Shown here: piece after piece, positions 46,301 through 58,193 of the stretch
Layout of the letters: every line of letters starts with the position of its first letter
How positions within the stretch are numbered: position 1 is the stretch's first letter
From: Microstegium vimineum
Lineage: Eukaryota; Streptophyta; Magnoliopsida; Poales; Poaceae
Direction: 5' to 3'
Assembly (NCBI GenBank): GCA_022036555.1
Contig: CM039129.1
Location: 40,486,649-40,550,648 of the forward strand
Length of the DNA stretch: 64,000 nt
The notes under the pieces: model-generated
What the model was told of the DNA's origin: nothing
Database searches by the model: none
What the model saw: the letters and a program-made list of their open reading frames with translations, nothing else
Program-made: the position numbers and the translations under genes

Positions 46301-49223
46301 TCACATGAGCATTTTTACTGAAACTAACCCTAACATTGTTAACCTTTTCAGGTGCAAGTATGTGAGAGGAATTTTCAGCCTAATGATGATATCACGGTAT
46401 GATACATCCTTTTCATGTGTTTATTTTTAGTCACATAGTTTTTTATTCTTTGTTTATCTCTCTCTTTACATGTGCCAAACATTTTGCACCACTCCTGAAT
46501 TACTTTTGGTTGCCCTGTTGCAGCAAAAATGAATTTCTACTAGTTGCCATGCTTGAATATTTTTTCTTCTTGTTTGGTATTCAGAATTTAAGCTTAGCTT
46601 TTGACATGTTCCATTTCCCCCCTTTGAAACAGATGTACATTTCCTTGGTTTCATTGTCAATCGATGGCAATTTGATGTGCACTGTGGATGTCAAGCTTCC
46701 TGAAGAAGAATTAGGTGGCCTTGTTACACTGAAATTTTGGAATCATGGGTCTAGAGCTGGTCATTATTTTTTGTCCACCGTCATTTATGAGCCTCACAGG
46801 TTGGTTCATGTTTTAAGGCTGCTGGTAGATACAAAATGAAAGTATGATTTGTTCTGACTTTTATATTTATAATCTTTTATACAGTGATGCTGGGGTTTCT
46901 TCTGTTGCTTTCCGCCCAGGAAGAAATATGGCTGTGAGCTCTTCTTTTGGTGGTAACTTTAAGGTGTGCATGGCTGTTATCTTTGAGAGGATGCCCTGTT
47001 TCCTCAATTCATAAGTTGTCTTTCTGTTATGTAGGTTTGGGTCCAGAGTTTGTCCTCACAATCAAGTGATGAAAGAAGTTCTTCTGGTTGGAGATGCCAA
47101 TCAGTTGGCTCATACAAGTGAGTTGTGAATCTGTTTATGTTTGAACAATACATGTTAATGTTTGATGGTTAAAAACACTAAAATAGTCGTACACGCATAT
47201 TTATTGTAAACACCTTCGCCTTCATATAATCATGCATTTAGGCTTCCATCATATGATATTTGAGCGTTTTAAAATTTGCAGGAAGAAACCGATGACATCA
47301 GCAGCCTTCTCAGCCGATGGATCTGTTCTTGCAGTTGCAGCCGAGAATGTCATCACATTGTGGGATCCTGATAATAACACGCTTGTTGGTGTCATTGCAG
47401 AAACACCATCGGTATCTGATCATTCCTTGACATTTCCTTGACATATGTTTTATGTTTTACCTCTGCCTTAGAATAGCAGTTTGATGTGTCATTTATTGTA
47501 TCTGCAGCCAGTGACAAATCTTTCTTTCGTTGGGACATCAGTGTTTCTGATGTCTCTATGTCAGAGTTCAAGACCCCAGATTGCTCTATGGAATGTTTCA
47601 AATCTTTCCATGCAGTGGTCTTACAGCATTTATGCAGAAGGTACAAACTATGATAGTAGCATAATTTATGCTATCTAGATTTAGGAAAGTCATTACTTTC
47701 TGGCCCTGCCTCTTTTACAAGACATTTTTGTCTGTCGTATTGAGAACACAATTTATAGTTCTAATGCTTGCCTCTGGATCATGTTCCTTATCCGTGCTTG
47801 CAGAGGAACATAAGCACATAAGATTACCTGACATCTCTGATACATTTGCTGTTGCTCCTTCCCTGTTTAATTCAATTCCAGCATGAATACATGATCATCA
47901 TGATGAATTTGGTCAGACTCAAAGGCTGCCAAATTACAATCTAGTAACTTATTTAAGCTGCTATTACATTTGAATGTCATTACCCCAGTAGTCCTCTGTA
48001 TTAGTGTTCTAATGTGTTATCTGACAGTTGGGGTACTGTGAGCAAGCTGCCAAGCACATTTGATCTCATTCTCATTTCCATAGTTGTATTTTCTTTTTAC
48101 AGCCGCATGCTGTTCGCCAGATGGGAGTGAATTTGCAGTTCTTGCTCTCCTAAGCTGTCCAAATGGAGAAACATCAACACAGCAAGATGGAGTAATTCTA
48201 CTTTTTGATGCAGAAAGCCCAAACCCCATTGCCTCGTGGTCGGTAAAGAAGGTATGTCCCATCTGAGTTATTGATTTTGTCATCTCAACTTGTTTTTGGA
48301 TATTGCCATATGGAGATGTACCTTAAGGAACTCAATTTGCTCTTGGTGTTTTTAAATATTCTCAGGTTTGTACTTGTATTGTTAGATAGCACAGTGCTGG
48401 TTTAGTTGCTTATTCATTTAGTTATCCAATAAAATTTGTGTTCCTTTATTTCTTGCTGCATGTATTATTAGATAGCACATAATGGACCGCAGGACCATAA
48501 TGATAATGACACAGCTTTGGTTAATGTCTCCTTTATTTTCAGGCATCGGGTGGCAGCATTTCTTTTGTAAAAGGTGACATCTCTTTGGATGCAAATGCTG
48601 ATAGCACGAGGGACAAAGAGGCAATGTTGCTGGTTTATATAAATGGTTCTCATGAATACGCCATCTTTGATCCCCGAAAGAGTGAGGAGGTGGTCGTTAG
48701 CAAGAACACACACAAGAAGATTCAAGCTGAGGAACCTGGTGAGTGTTGTATGGTTTGCTGTATTGTTCTTGAATGCATTCTTTTTATATTTCATTTACTG
48801 GCTACAGATTCACCTCTTCTGCACAATCCTTGTTACTTGTAACTGTTAGTCAGATGGTATTTTTTGTGGTAAACAAACAAAACATAGTAGCAATGCAGTT
48901 CCAGTATTGTTATATTCTGTGCTTTCCAGAAACTGTTTGCAGTTTTTTTTTATTTGGATGTTTTCTCCCATTTTCTTTCTGCTTTGTAAAGGCACTGAAC
49001 CTCTTTGTCTGTTGTTTCAGCACCAATCGGCTACGCATCTATTTATGGAGACCTTAAAAAACTGAAGTCAAAGAAAGAGCTTTCAGATGTTCCATTCATC
49101 CCTTCAGACAGGCCTTGGGAGACCATATTCAGTGGATCGTCTCATGTCCTCCCACCTCTCACAAAACTATGTTCCGCATTCTTGTCGTCGTTGCTGGAGA
49201 AGAGACCAGTTGGAAACGAGTGA
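43381..49223 (+). CDS. WDR75/NAN1-type WD40 protein (t-UTP part of the SSU processome)
   Basis: Sixteen exons: 43381-43500, 43594-43788, 43913-44083, 44350-44743, 44844-44962, 45832-45909, 46084-46224, 46352-46396, 46633-46799, 46885-46963, 47035-47117, 47282-47411, 47508-47640, 48103-48251, 48543-48738, 49021-49223. They total 2403 bases, 800 residues, no internal stop. WD40 repeats form two propellers: residues about 1-370 (LEGHEGDVTAVVVV, LDGVLIYWDF, HTKHLTTLAFHP, RILIWRCF, SSSVKFLNFSSDG, LEGVIVVWQLDTGKR) and about 370-700 (AFSADGSVLAVAAENVITLW, RPQIALWNVSNL, CCSPDGSEFAVL). The C-terminal part (PSDRPWETIFSGSSHVLPPL, LCSAFLSSLLEKRP) matches what is known of WDR75-like proteins. WDR75, related to yeast Nan1/Utp17, acts in the nucleolus in the t-UTP complex for rRNA transcription and 18S processing. 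The orthology is inferred from domain order and end motif. Confidence 0.9.
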
Positions 49224-49960
49224 GCCGCCCCCAGAGCTAGGCTCCTTCATACATTGGTAGCATACCTGACAGTTGCAAAATGGAAATGCCGACGGAAATC
49301 CAGACCAGAAGGCTGGCGATGCATGCCCACAACACCACAAGGTACTTCAGCGATACTGGGTGGTGCCGTCTGTCTGAGGTTGGTTACAGAAATCACACGC
49401 CCGCTAGGACAGCGGCTGAAATCCAAGCTCATTTTGCAGCTGTACTCGACGGTCAACCTACTGATCGCAGAAATTTTGTTTTCTTCTCAGCTTGACATGT
49501 AATCCTGACAGCAAAACCAGCAAATTTTGGTGTGATGTGTCTGATCTGATAAGTAACGCTGTGCTTTGTTCATGTGTTGCGACTGTTCAGCTGTTTTACG
49601 CCTATGATACCCTCGCTTGCATCAGTACAACATTGGTGGTAATATAATAATTAATAACATGACCTTAATTACCCACTTTGCTGATGGTTGTTTTAGACGA
49701 AACAAATTGCAGTTTTCAGAGATAGACAGGACATGGACATTGCATGGCCTAACTGAACAGTCGGTAACCAACCTTCCCTTGTAGCATTGGTCAACACTGG
49801 CAAGCTGTTGGAAGCAACAGCAGCTAGGAATAGGAGGCGAGTAGGAGAGCAAGCTCGCTCGAGCTCCATGCCGTGGCGTGCCATGGATGAACGCACGCGT
49901 CCATCGTGCATGTCTCCGACGAACCCCAACCTAAACCTCCCCATGGCAACCATGGTTCGG
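49224..49960. other. 3' UTR of the WDR75 gene and promoter of the next gene
   Basis: No coding region supported on either strand. Upstream of 49961 are CATGCATGT and CCATGG-type motifs in the GC-rich proximal promoter. Confidence 0.5.
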
Positions 49961-49961
49961 G

Positions 49962-49970
49962 GTATAAAAG
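49962..49970 (+). promoter_or_regulatory. TATA box of the secreted-protein gene
   Basis: GTATAAAAG at 49962-49970, close to a perfect plant TATA consensus, about 110 bases upstream of the start codon; the transcription start is expected near 49995, giving a leader of about 80 bases. Confidence 0.75.
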
Positions 49971-50072
49971 GCACCGATCGAGGTGCCTTCCGCCGTGCAT
50001 CACTACACGCCGACGACGTCGACGAACGCCGTGCCAAGAAACCAGAATCTCTAGCAGCGACAACAACCGGCA

Positions 50073-50780
50073 ATGGACCGCCATCGTGGCCGCTGCCGCC
50101 TGGCCGCGCTCGTCGCCGCGGCGCTCTGCCTGGTGGCCGTTCACGAAGGGAGGCGCGGGGCCGCGGCGAGGCGCCTGCACGCGGTGGAGGAGGCGGTGCT
50201 CGACGTGGCGGAGGCGGAGGCGCCTGAGGCTGCCGCCGCCAGGTGGCCGGGAGGCGGGGAAGCTCTCGGCGAGGCGAAGTGGCTGCCGATGTCCATGCCG
50301 GTGCCAGTGCCGGTGCCGGTGCCGGCGGCAGCGAGCTCGCTGGCCGGCGGGCTTCGGTTCCCTCCGGTAGTGTTCCCTCTGACCGGCGCGTCGTCGTCGT
50401 CGATGCCGTGGCTCCCGTTCCCCGGTGCCGCGCCGCACGCGTTCGCGGGTCAAGGCGGCGGCGGCGGTGGGTTCCCGGCGCTCGTGCCGCCGTACGTGGG
50501 CGCCACGCGGCAGGAGCAGCTCAGCCTGTGGGCGTCGCTGTTCAACCCGCTGCTGGTCAGGCCACGCCTGCCGCTCTCCCTTGGCGGCGGCGGCGGCGAC
50601 ACGATGCCGGGGCTGGGGCCCGTCGTCGAGCGCGGCGGCGTCCCGGCTATCGCTAGCGGCGGGAAGGCCGCCGTCGGGGAGGCCACCGCCGTCGACATTC
50701 CCACCGCCGGCGCCGGCGCCGTGCAAGTCGGCGAGCCCAAGTGGGGCGTCTTCTTGGGCAACATTGATCATCGCAACTAG
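50073..50780 (+). CDS. Secreted-type Gly/Pro/Ala-rich protein, single exon
   Basis: 235 residues. The N-terminus MDRHRGRCRLAALVAAALCL has a basic start and hydrophobic core, a good signal peptide with likely cleavage after about residue 24-30. The rest is low in Cys and rich in Gly, Pro, Ala and Val, with a short Pro-Val run (MPVPVPVPVP at about 74-83), Ser and Gly runs, then PPYVGATRQEQLSLWASLFN and PLLVRPRLPLSLGGGGG. The C-terminus (VGEPKWGVFLGNIDHRN) is polar. A clear TATA box precedes it and stop TAG at 50778-50780 is followed by AT-rich sequence. It resembles small grass cell-wall or apoplastic proteins in composition only; I do not recognise a family. Coding is supported by promoter, signal peptide and clean frame. 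Confidence 0.68.
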   Translation: MDRHRGRCRLAALVAAALCLVAVHEGRRGAAARRLHAVEEAVLDVAEAEAPEAAAARWPGGGEALGEAKWLPMSMPVPVPVPVPAAASSLAGGLRFPPVVFPLTGASSSSMPWLPFPGAAPHAFAGQGGGGGGFPALVPPYVGATRQEQLSLWASLFNPLLVRPRLPLSLGGGGGDTMPGLGPVVERGGVPAIASGGKAAVGEATAVDIPTAGAGAVQVGEPKWGVFLGNIDHRN

Positions 50781-51067
50781 TACTAGATGAATGGAAGACG
50801 GTAGTATGGAAATGAAGGCCGGGTGCTGTTCTTTTTGGGAAAAAAATGTTAGTAGCGTGCTAAACTTTTTTGTTTGCATGTTTGAGCAAAAATATTTCTA
50901 TTAAAATTTAAACAGCCAAGATTTAGCGGAGCTTGCTATCTATTCATTTCAAACAATGTTCTACAAAGTACAAACTGTGGTGATATATGTATTCATTTTG
51001 GTTTAGTATCATGCGTGATTTTGGTATATTTGGCAAAAGTTTATACTTTCTTTTTTCATGAACAAAC

Positions 51068-51069
<2 letters not shown>

Positions 51070-51124
<55 letters not shown>
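51070..51124. repeat. (AG)n microsatellite, about 27 units
   Basis: Uninterrupted AG repeat. Confidence 0.97.
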
Positions 51125-51128
<4 letters not shown>

Positions 51129-52322
51129 ACATCAATACAGTAAGTAGCATATAGTGAGTAGTATCAGTCGCCAAGAATTGAGAACGCACAGTGACTTACT
51201 GACTTGTCATTTCTGCTTTATTTTCATGCAATCCAGCAGCAAAGGACTACTAGCACTAGTGATCATCAGCTGCCGGCCCATCTCTGCCTGCACGGACTGA
51301 AAAAGGATTTGCTTTTTCGGTGACCTGTGTTTCTGTGAAACACCTGAAGATGCGAGCAGACTTTGCTGACCACCAAAAGAAATGGACCGCATGAACAACC
51401 TTTCTGCTTTTTTAAAAAAGAATCTTGTTAGACCACCAAAAGCTCAATCTCCACTTACCATGCCCTAATCGCGTCACAGTTAGCCGCATTAATATTGTGC
51501 CCGCCCTAATATTGCCACAAATTACCATCCTCGGCATATAGATTCATGGGACATCGACATAATCTTCCATCTCTTAAGTCTTAACAACCATTTTCCAACA
51601 TAATCCTTTTCCACCAAACCAACACGGCCCGATTTGAACGCAGAAATTCCATAGAAACCTTAAATTTCTTTTTACAAAATTAAAAAAAGGGGGAATTTTT
51701 AAGTGTTCCAAATAGGACCTACATACATGATCCGGCTGCCTCGTCATGCATGATCGTCGGATGATCCTGATGCAGAAACTGCTGGCACCTTTATTGCAGT
51801 GTAGAGGAGTTAAGTGAGGCAATGATGCTTGGAGATGAGACACAAATGGTGGTTAGCCAAGGGAAGGATGTGAGCCACAAGCACAAGGAAGCCGGCCGTA
51901 GCCGTCATGCCAAAAGGGGGACCTGCTGCTTCCTGCTGCTGGCTTCCCTGCCTCTCGTCTCAGAATGCTCTCAGGCCACAGAGGCCACAGGCCACAGAAT
52001 GCAGCAGCCAGCAGCTCGATTCAGACTTCAGAGCAAGAAGAGGCCCCATATGGAGAATAAAATATGTGGCCAGAATCGTCCCAATGGATCTGTTTTGAGG
52101 CCACGGTTTGTTCTGAATTCTGATGATGAAAGATGCAGAGAGCATGAGATCCACTGCTAGACTTTTTATCGTCTAGGAATATTCCCTTTTTTCTCTTTTG
52201 AAAAGATATCCATAATGGCTATCACTTATACTTGTGGTCTTTCTATTAGAAGAGTTTGTTTCATACACTTTTGCCTAATTTGTTATAAAGAGTTATTTCC
52301 CCTTCAAGAATGATTTGTTTCC

Positions 52323-52328
<6 letters not shown>

Positions 52329-52355
<27 letters not shown>
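52329..52355. repeat. (GT)n microsatellite
   Basis: About 13 GT units, followed by GCGGGTG. Confidence 0.95.
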
Positions 52356-52357
<2 letters not shown>

Positions 52358-52369
52358 GGTGAAAGCTTT

Positions 52370-54670
52370 TGAAACAAAGAATGGATGCTGTAATAATTCA
52401 TAATCTTAAAAGAAACAGATAGGAAATTCCTCCAAAAATGTCTCTTTTTAACTTTGGAGAATATATGACGTACCTGACAAAGAGAAAAAGAAAGAGCACA
52501 AAATACCCAAGGAAGAAAAAGAGGGTCTGGATGTATCAGTCGTGTCTTTTCTACTTTTTCCTAAATCAGGAGTTTCCCTCCTATAAGAATGGTTATATTA
52601 GTGGTAGGGTGGTAGGGGGGGGGGTAGCTTTGGTTGTCTTATAAAGTGGTAGGGTGATAGTCTCCTGAAATCGTGTAAATGTCTCTGGCCAAACTACCTT
52701 GGACTAATTTGGGGAGAAGAGTTGTTGGCAAATGTTGAGTAAGTCTTTTCTCTAAGGTGTTAAATAGAGGACGTGAGGATAAACAAAATGGGGAGCGAAA
52801 AATAAAGGAGTTCGCCACAAATATTTAGTATGACTCTTATAATTCTAACTGAGACTAGGAATGAATGTGCTAGGTATAATACACTTGAAAACAATTATTT
52901 CTATTGGAAATTCGTTCAAAATTTATTTATTTTTTATTTAAAAAAATCTACATATATGACATACCTGAAAAAAGAGCACAATATATTAGGGCGGGCAAAT
53001 GAGAGTTTGGATAGATTCCCTGCAAACTTTCTAGTTTTTTTTAAAAGAACAGAGGCGGAGGGGGGCGGGGGGGGCTAGCAGGGGCCATATGCCTCCACAT
53101 ATAACAAAAGTTTTTTACTCCTAGACTAGAAAACATTGAATCACTATTTTATTTACATTAAAATAGAGTTTGTTAAGAAAACTAACAACTTCAGTTCTGC
53201 TCTTATACCCTGTAATTCTCTATGAGGCAGTCTAAATTCCTTTTCCTAGTTTGTATCATGATTTGTTGTGTCGTAGAGGTAACTAATTAAGGAAAAAAGA
53301 TTTGATAGGCATGATATATGGAAACATGACATTATTCTCATTGACATAGTCCTCGCCTATTTCGTCATTACCGACACAATAGACATGATATTTGGAAACG
53401 TGACATCATTCTCATTGACATAGTCCTCGCCTATTTCGTCATTACCGACACTGCAAGAGTTATTAGAGTAGCAATACATATATACAACTATCAGGACAAT
53501 GACAATAAATGTACCTGTCTTGCTTTAGATATTTCCAATGGCGGAGCCAAGGGGGCACATACCCCCCTAACATATCACACCAAGATTTTTTACTACTATA
53601 ATTTATAATTTTTGTATTTATATTAAGAGGGAGAATATAACAAAAGTCTTGTCATATGCTTATTAATAAATTTTAGACAATAAAATTATACAAATCACAA
53701 CTATATAATGGGCACATATGAAAGGCACTGTATAATACAATCATTCCAATAAGTATATCTGAATGACTAGGGCGGTTAACCTCGAGATTTATGGAATCAT
53801 CGTAGAGCATACTGTCGACAAGCATGCCATCTAGCACCGAAGGAATGCCATCTAGCACTGAAAGAACATTGTTGGTGTCTTATCCCATAAGGCTAAATAC
53901 ACTGTTGGTGTCTTATAGGTGGTCTTATGCATGTAGTGCCACATAATCATAAGATGAGTTAACAGACAACATGCACAATGACTATCTTTCAAATTATCTT
54001 ATAGTAACTCACAATTTTTTAATTTATGCATAGAATATAAAGAAAATCTGTGAGTTTTATGACAATAATAACTTAAACAATGATGCAATAGTTATCTCAA
54101 AGTCCTAAATTTCAGCTCATAATCGAGGTGGTTGTTTCGCGAAACAATGATCCTTTCTTCTCTCTCTGTCTCTTTTCTTCACAACATCAAAAATCCTACA
54201 TAGCACTATATGAGAGTCTATGTGACCGCTGACATGTAGTAATATACCTGCTCTAAAGTGACGGAGTTACAATTGCCCCAAAATTAAGCAAATAATGTCA
54301 CTTTTGTCAAAACAATTTTAAATTAATCCACAGAGAAGAAGGGAGGTTAATTGTTGGGTAAGTTTTTGTCTAGGAGTTAAGTAGGCGAAGTGATTTGTTA
54401 GTGGAAAATAGGCTCCTTTTAGAACAATGAATATAAGTTTTATATGCAATATCAACAAATGGATAGTGGGAAAGAATGGTTCCCCGCTCGCACACATACA
54501 TATGTTTGTATACTTTTGATCGAAACAAGGAATGGATGTGCTAGCTTATGCTTCAAAACAAATACATAAATCAAAAGAAATTCCTTGAAACAATCTTTTT
54601 TTAACTTGATAATATATGAGGTCGGCACTTGATAGAGAAAAGAAGAGTGCAAAATTTCTACACTTTGGAG
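52370..54670. repeat. Three degenerate copies of one dispersed repeat
   Basis: Copies near 52370-52510, 52840-53060 and 54520-54670 share, in order, a GGAATG(A/G)ATG phrase, an AAATTC(C/G)(T/G)-type middle and an ATATATGA..TACCTGA..AAAGAG..CACAAAAT-type end. They are diverged and AT-rich. Family unknown. Confidence 0.55.
53308..53455. repeat. Tandem duplication, 2 x 74 bp
   Basis: Both units contain TTCTCATTGACATAGTCC then TCGCCTATTTCGTCATTACC; they differ at a few bases, so the duplication is recent. Confidence 0.92.
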
Positions 54671-57600
54671 CTTTTCACATATCACATATGTAATAACAAA
54701 CTCAAGAAAAAAGACTGAAACATACAATAATGCTTCAAAATCACGCCCCTTATTAATTTTGGCATGCATTTGACATGCCTGAAAACTACGTACTCCTGTG
54801 CATTCAACAATTGCCAATTATTGACCCTGCAACACGTTGTCTCATTATATATATCTCGCATAATAAAAAAAATAGGGAGGGAATTAAAAAGAAGACTGAG
54901 GCCCTGCTTGTGCCCATGATCTGCTGATGAACAGTAAAGAGAGGTCACATCCTGCAAACTACAGTATTTATTTTGCATTATATATAGATAGATATAGGCT
55001 GAATTGTGCTCCGATAGATACTCTCTGGACCACGGCTGCATTCAATTTGATCGATCGGATCTTTTTGCTGCGCTTCTGTTGCAGCACAGCAGATGCGCTT
55101 TGAAATTATGAGTGAATGCGTATGCTCAGCCGCTCATAATGAGTGAGTGAATTACGGAATCCGGATGGGGATGGGCCGGCCGCCACAGAATAGAAGTGGA
55201 ACTTGTCAAACATGCAGGCACGCAACTGACTGACTGGTTCGATATATCTTCAAGTGTGTGAGTTGGAGTGAGATGGACGTGACACTAATCTCCTTTGCAG
55301 ATTTGGTGCCACACACTCAGATTTGCTCGATGATGAGACTGAGACCTTGGATTGGAGAATCCTAATCCCATCAAGTCTTCGCAACAACAGCAACCTGCAA
55401 CTGCAGTTGGTCCATGGCCAACTCGTTGGAAGAGTGGCCGGGGGAATCCTAAGGGTACCACTTTAGTGGACTCAAGCTCAAGACCTGACTACCTGAGGGC
55501 ATGATTGGAATGCAGAAATTTCAGAGGAGTTATGGGATAATTTTATAGAACCGGTTCAATTTTATTGAAAAAATAGAGGGATATTATTTTTGCATTCCAA
55601 ATGGTTTCTTAATTATATATGAATGTGTCTAAACACGTGTTATTTGTTAAAAGTAAGTGAGAATTGTATCCATGCGCAATTCATGATCCTAGCAAGTTGA
55701 TGTTTGCAAGACCACAAATCAGGTGACATGACCTAAACAATCGTTTTAAGAAGAATCTCACAAGAATCCCCTCTATAATTTAAGTTATTAGAGGCAAATA
55801 GTTTGCGCGATGACGTAGTAGATCACTAAGAAATAGGACTAACAAACTAACTAATCTTGCAAATGGCAGGAGACAACCAACGTGACGGAGAATTCCACAC
55901 AACGTGTCATCTGCAATAAGCTCACAACCACCTCTTCATGACCATGACACTTGTGGACTTGATGAGCGCCTTGATGAACATAAAGCTTGACTTCTTGCAA
56001 TCCTCCTCGCCCATGAAGTCCCATAGCTAGCTAGGTGGTAGTGTAGGTGGTGGGGAAGGTAGCTTCATTCTAGAAAACCAAAGCCAAGAGAGACCTCAAG
56101 TAGAGCATGGGTGATTGATTCGGAGCTCGGTTCAGCACCACTAAGCAAGCATCATGGGGCAACCTAAAGCAAGTGACCAAAGTCTGATTGCAGCTGCTTG
56201 CTGCTGAAATATATTGCTTTCCATAAAAAAAAAGCAAGTGACCAAATACAAACCCAACACCAATGAAAAAATGTGACCCCCCCTACACCCACACATCCCA
56301 CACAAAGAGAAAGCTTTAGATGAAACTAAGGCTCTCACCATATATCGACCAACGACCATTGTAGGTCAGAACCAAACGATGGAAGCATACCCATTGTGAC
56401 AATCAAAGCTAAAGGGGGGATATAGAGATTGACCACCACATCGAAGGTGTGTGGGGCCGGCTAGCAATCCAAAGAGGCATCCATGCATGCACGGCGCAAT
56501 GACGACATGCACCCTAACATCTGCCTGAAGAGGAGGGCATCATCTATATCTTCACAAAGTCTGAATTCATCATCCGATAGGATTCTCAACTCACCCGCCC
56601 TCCATGTTGAAACGGAGAATCAATTCCATTGCTAAGCCCATTTGTTAGAGAAGTGAGGGAGGTGAACACAAAGATATGAGAATAGGTGATTGGTCTTTGC
56701 ATGGTGGCACGACAATCCATTATACCATCCACCGTGTGGTCATTCATGGTGCTAATGTTGATGGAACTTGGGACGTGGATCTAAGGGGCGGGCGATGGTC
56801 GTGGCTTGGCTTCGGTCAGTACTAGGCAAAGAAAAATTCTACAAACCCAAAACCTATATGTCCGGTGTTTGCACAGAGCAGGAAGCCACGTATATCTCTT
56901 GTATCAATACGTTATACGTCACTACGACAAAACGACACATCAGTGGCGGGTTCAAGGTTCATTTAACCAGTGTGGGTCCGATCATCCGTCCATGTACAGT
57001 TCATTTTCACATCACCCGCTAAGACGTGTTGTATTAAACTTTTTCTCTATCTTAATACAAATATGATCGAGAAAAGAAAAAAAAAAGATTCATATTAATG
57101 TCGGGAAAAACAAACTTCTTTAAAAAATTACACCCACTAGTGACGTTTCTTGTTTTAGCGTCACTGATACACGCTCCTTCTTCTTTGTGCTTTCCCATGC
57201 CCCGGCCGGCGAGTGTGCTGTGTACGGTGTACCGATCATCGTTGCCCGTACGATGCCAGCTGAACGGCTGTTACTGCATGCAGTAGCCCATACGGACGGA
57301 TTGTACACATACACACACCTCGTACAGTAGACGTCCGCGCTCGTGTGCGACATGCAAATTCACGCAGTGCTCTGTTCTGCAAATACACATCAGTAGGAGT
57401 AGTCGATAAGGATTCCCCGGCCGGCCCCGTCGCTCTCCGCGCGCGGCTCGCCCGTCCACCGCCACAGTTTTTGCCTTCGTTAAGAAGGCCCTGCGCCCCT
57501 GCTGTTCTTGCTTGTCTTGTCCACCCATTCAGTTTGCCCTGCTGCTGCTACAATACAAACCCTGACTCTTGGTTAGTTTCTCATCTAGCCCCCAGCTCAG

Positions 57601-57899
57601 GACCGGATAAACAGCCATCAGGTTCTTGTTTTTTTTTCCTGTACTTTCTATGCCCATCTTCTTGGTTTGTGTTTGTGTGTGTGTGTGTTTTCAGTTTGTT
57701 GCAAACTAAACGGATACTAGAGACTCCTTCCTGTTTGCTTGGTCACTGCTCGATCTGTCTCACCTTCAGTTCAGTTCTCTGTCCAACCTGCATGCTAGCA
57801 CTGTTTGGATCAGCTTCAGGTACCAACACACATCACATAGGAGGCCCTGTGGGACTGTAGTACTAGCAGCTAGCACACCACTGCACTCACTTTCCAAAT

Positions 57900-58193
57900 C
57901 CAACTCCATCTCCTTCAATTCCTTCGTTCGAGCCTTGTTTTGTGTGTTTGTGTTTGTGATCATCACACACAAGGAGATGAATTTCTTGCGCCAGACATTC
58001 CGTCAGTAGAACACAGAGTCCAAGCTCTGTTTATTTCTTTCTTTGTTTTTTTTTTTTTGGATCGAGCTTGACCTGTCCCCTGTGTGTGCTTCTCCTTGCA
58101 GCCCTGGTGGACAGAGATCGTCGGATTCCGTACGTTCTCGGTGAGACAGGACTGGGATGCGCTGCTCTGAATCTGATTCCTGAGTGAGGCGCC
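57900..58193 (+). promoter_or_regulatory. 5' leader of the PIF gene, probably with an intron
   Basis: CT-rich leader with a likely splice acceptor (CTCCTTGCAG at about 58091-58100) ahead of the start codon; the donor is not certain. A pyrimidine-rich, T-run-containing stretch at 58020-58060 fits intron sequence. Confidence 0.45.

Larger units (their letters stand above)
50781..57900. other. Gene-poor region with degenerate repeats
   Basis: No gene could be supported on either strand. Contents: an AG microsatellite (51070-51124), a GT microsatellite (52329-52355), a three-copy degenerate repeat (52370-52510, 52840-53060, 54520-54670), a 74-bp tandem duplication (53308-53455) and repeat-like AT-rich sequence. 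ORFs here are short, AT-driven and unlike known proteins. The right end grades into the PIF promoter and leader. Confidence 0.6.

Noticed and set aside
49824..50879. 351-residue ORF on the minus strand opposite the secreted-protein gene
   Set aside because: It is an antisense shadow caused by high GC at third positions; it has Arg/His-rich composition, no domain, and no promoter on its side.
54452..55041. Overlapping minus-strand ORFs of about 120 residues
   Set aside because: AT-rich sequence with hydrophobic, motif-free translations; part lies in a degenerate dispersed repeat.
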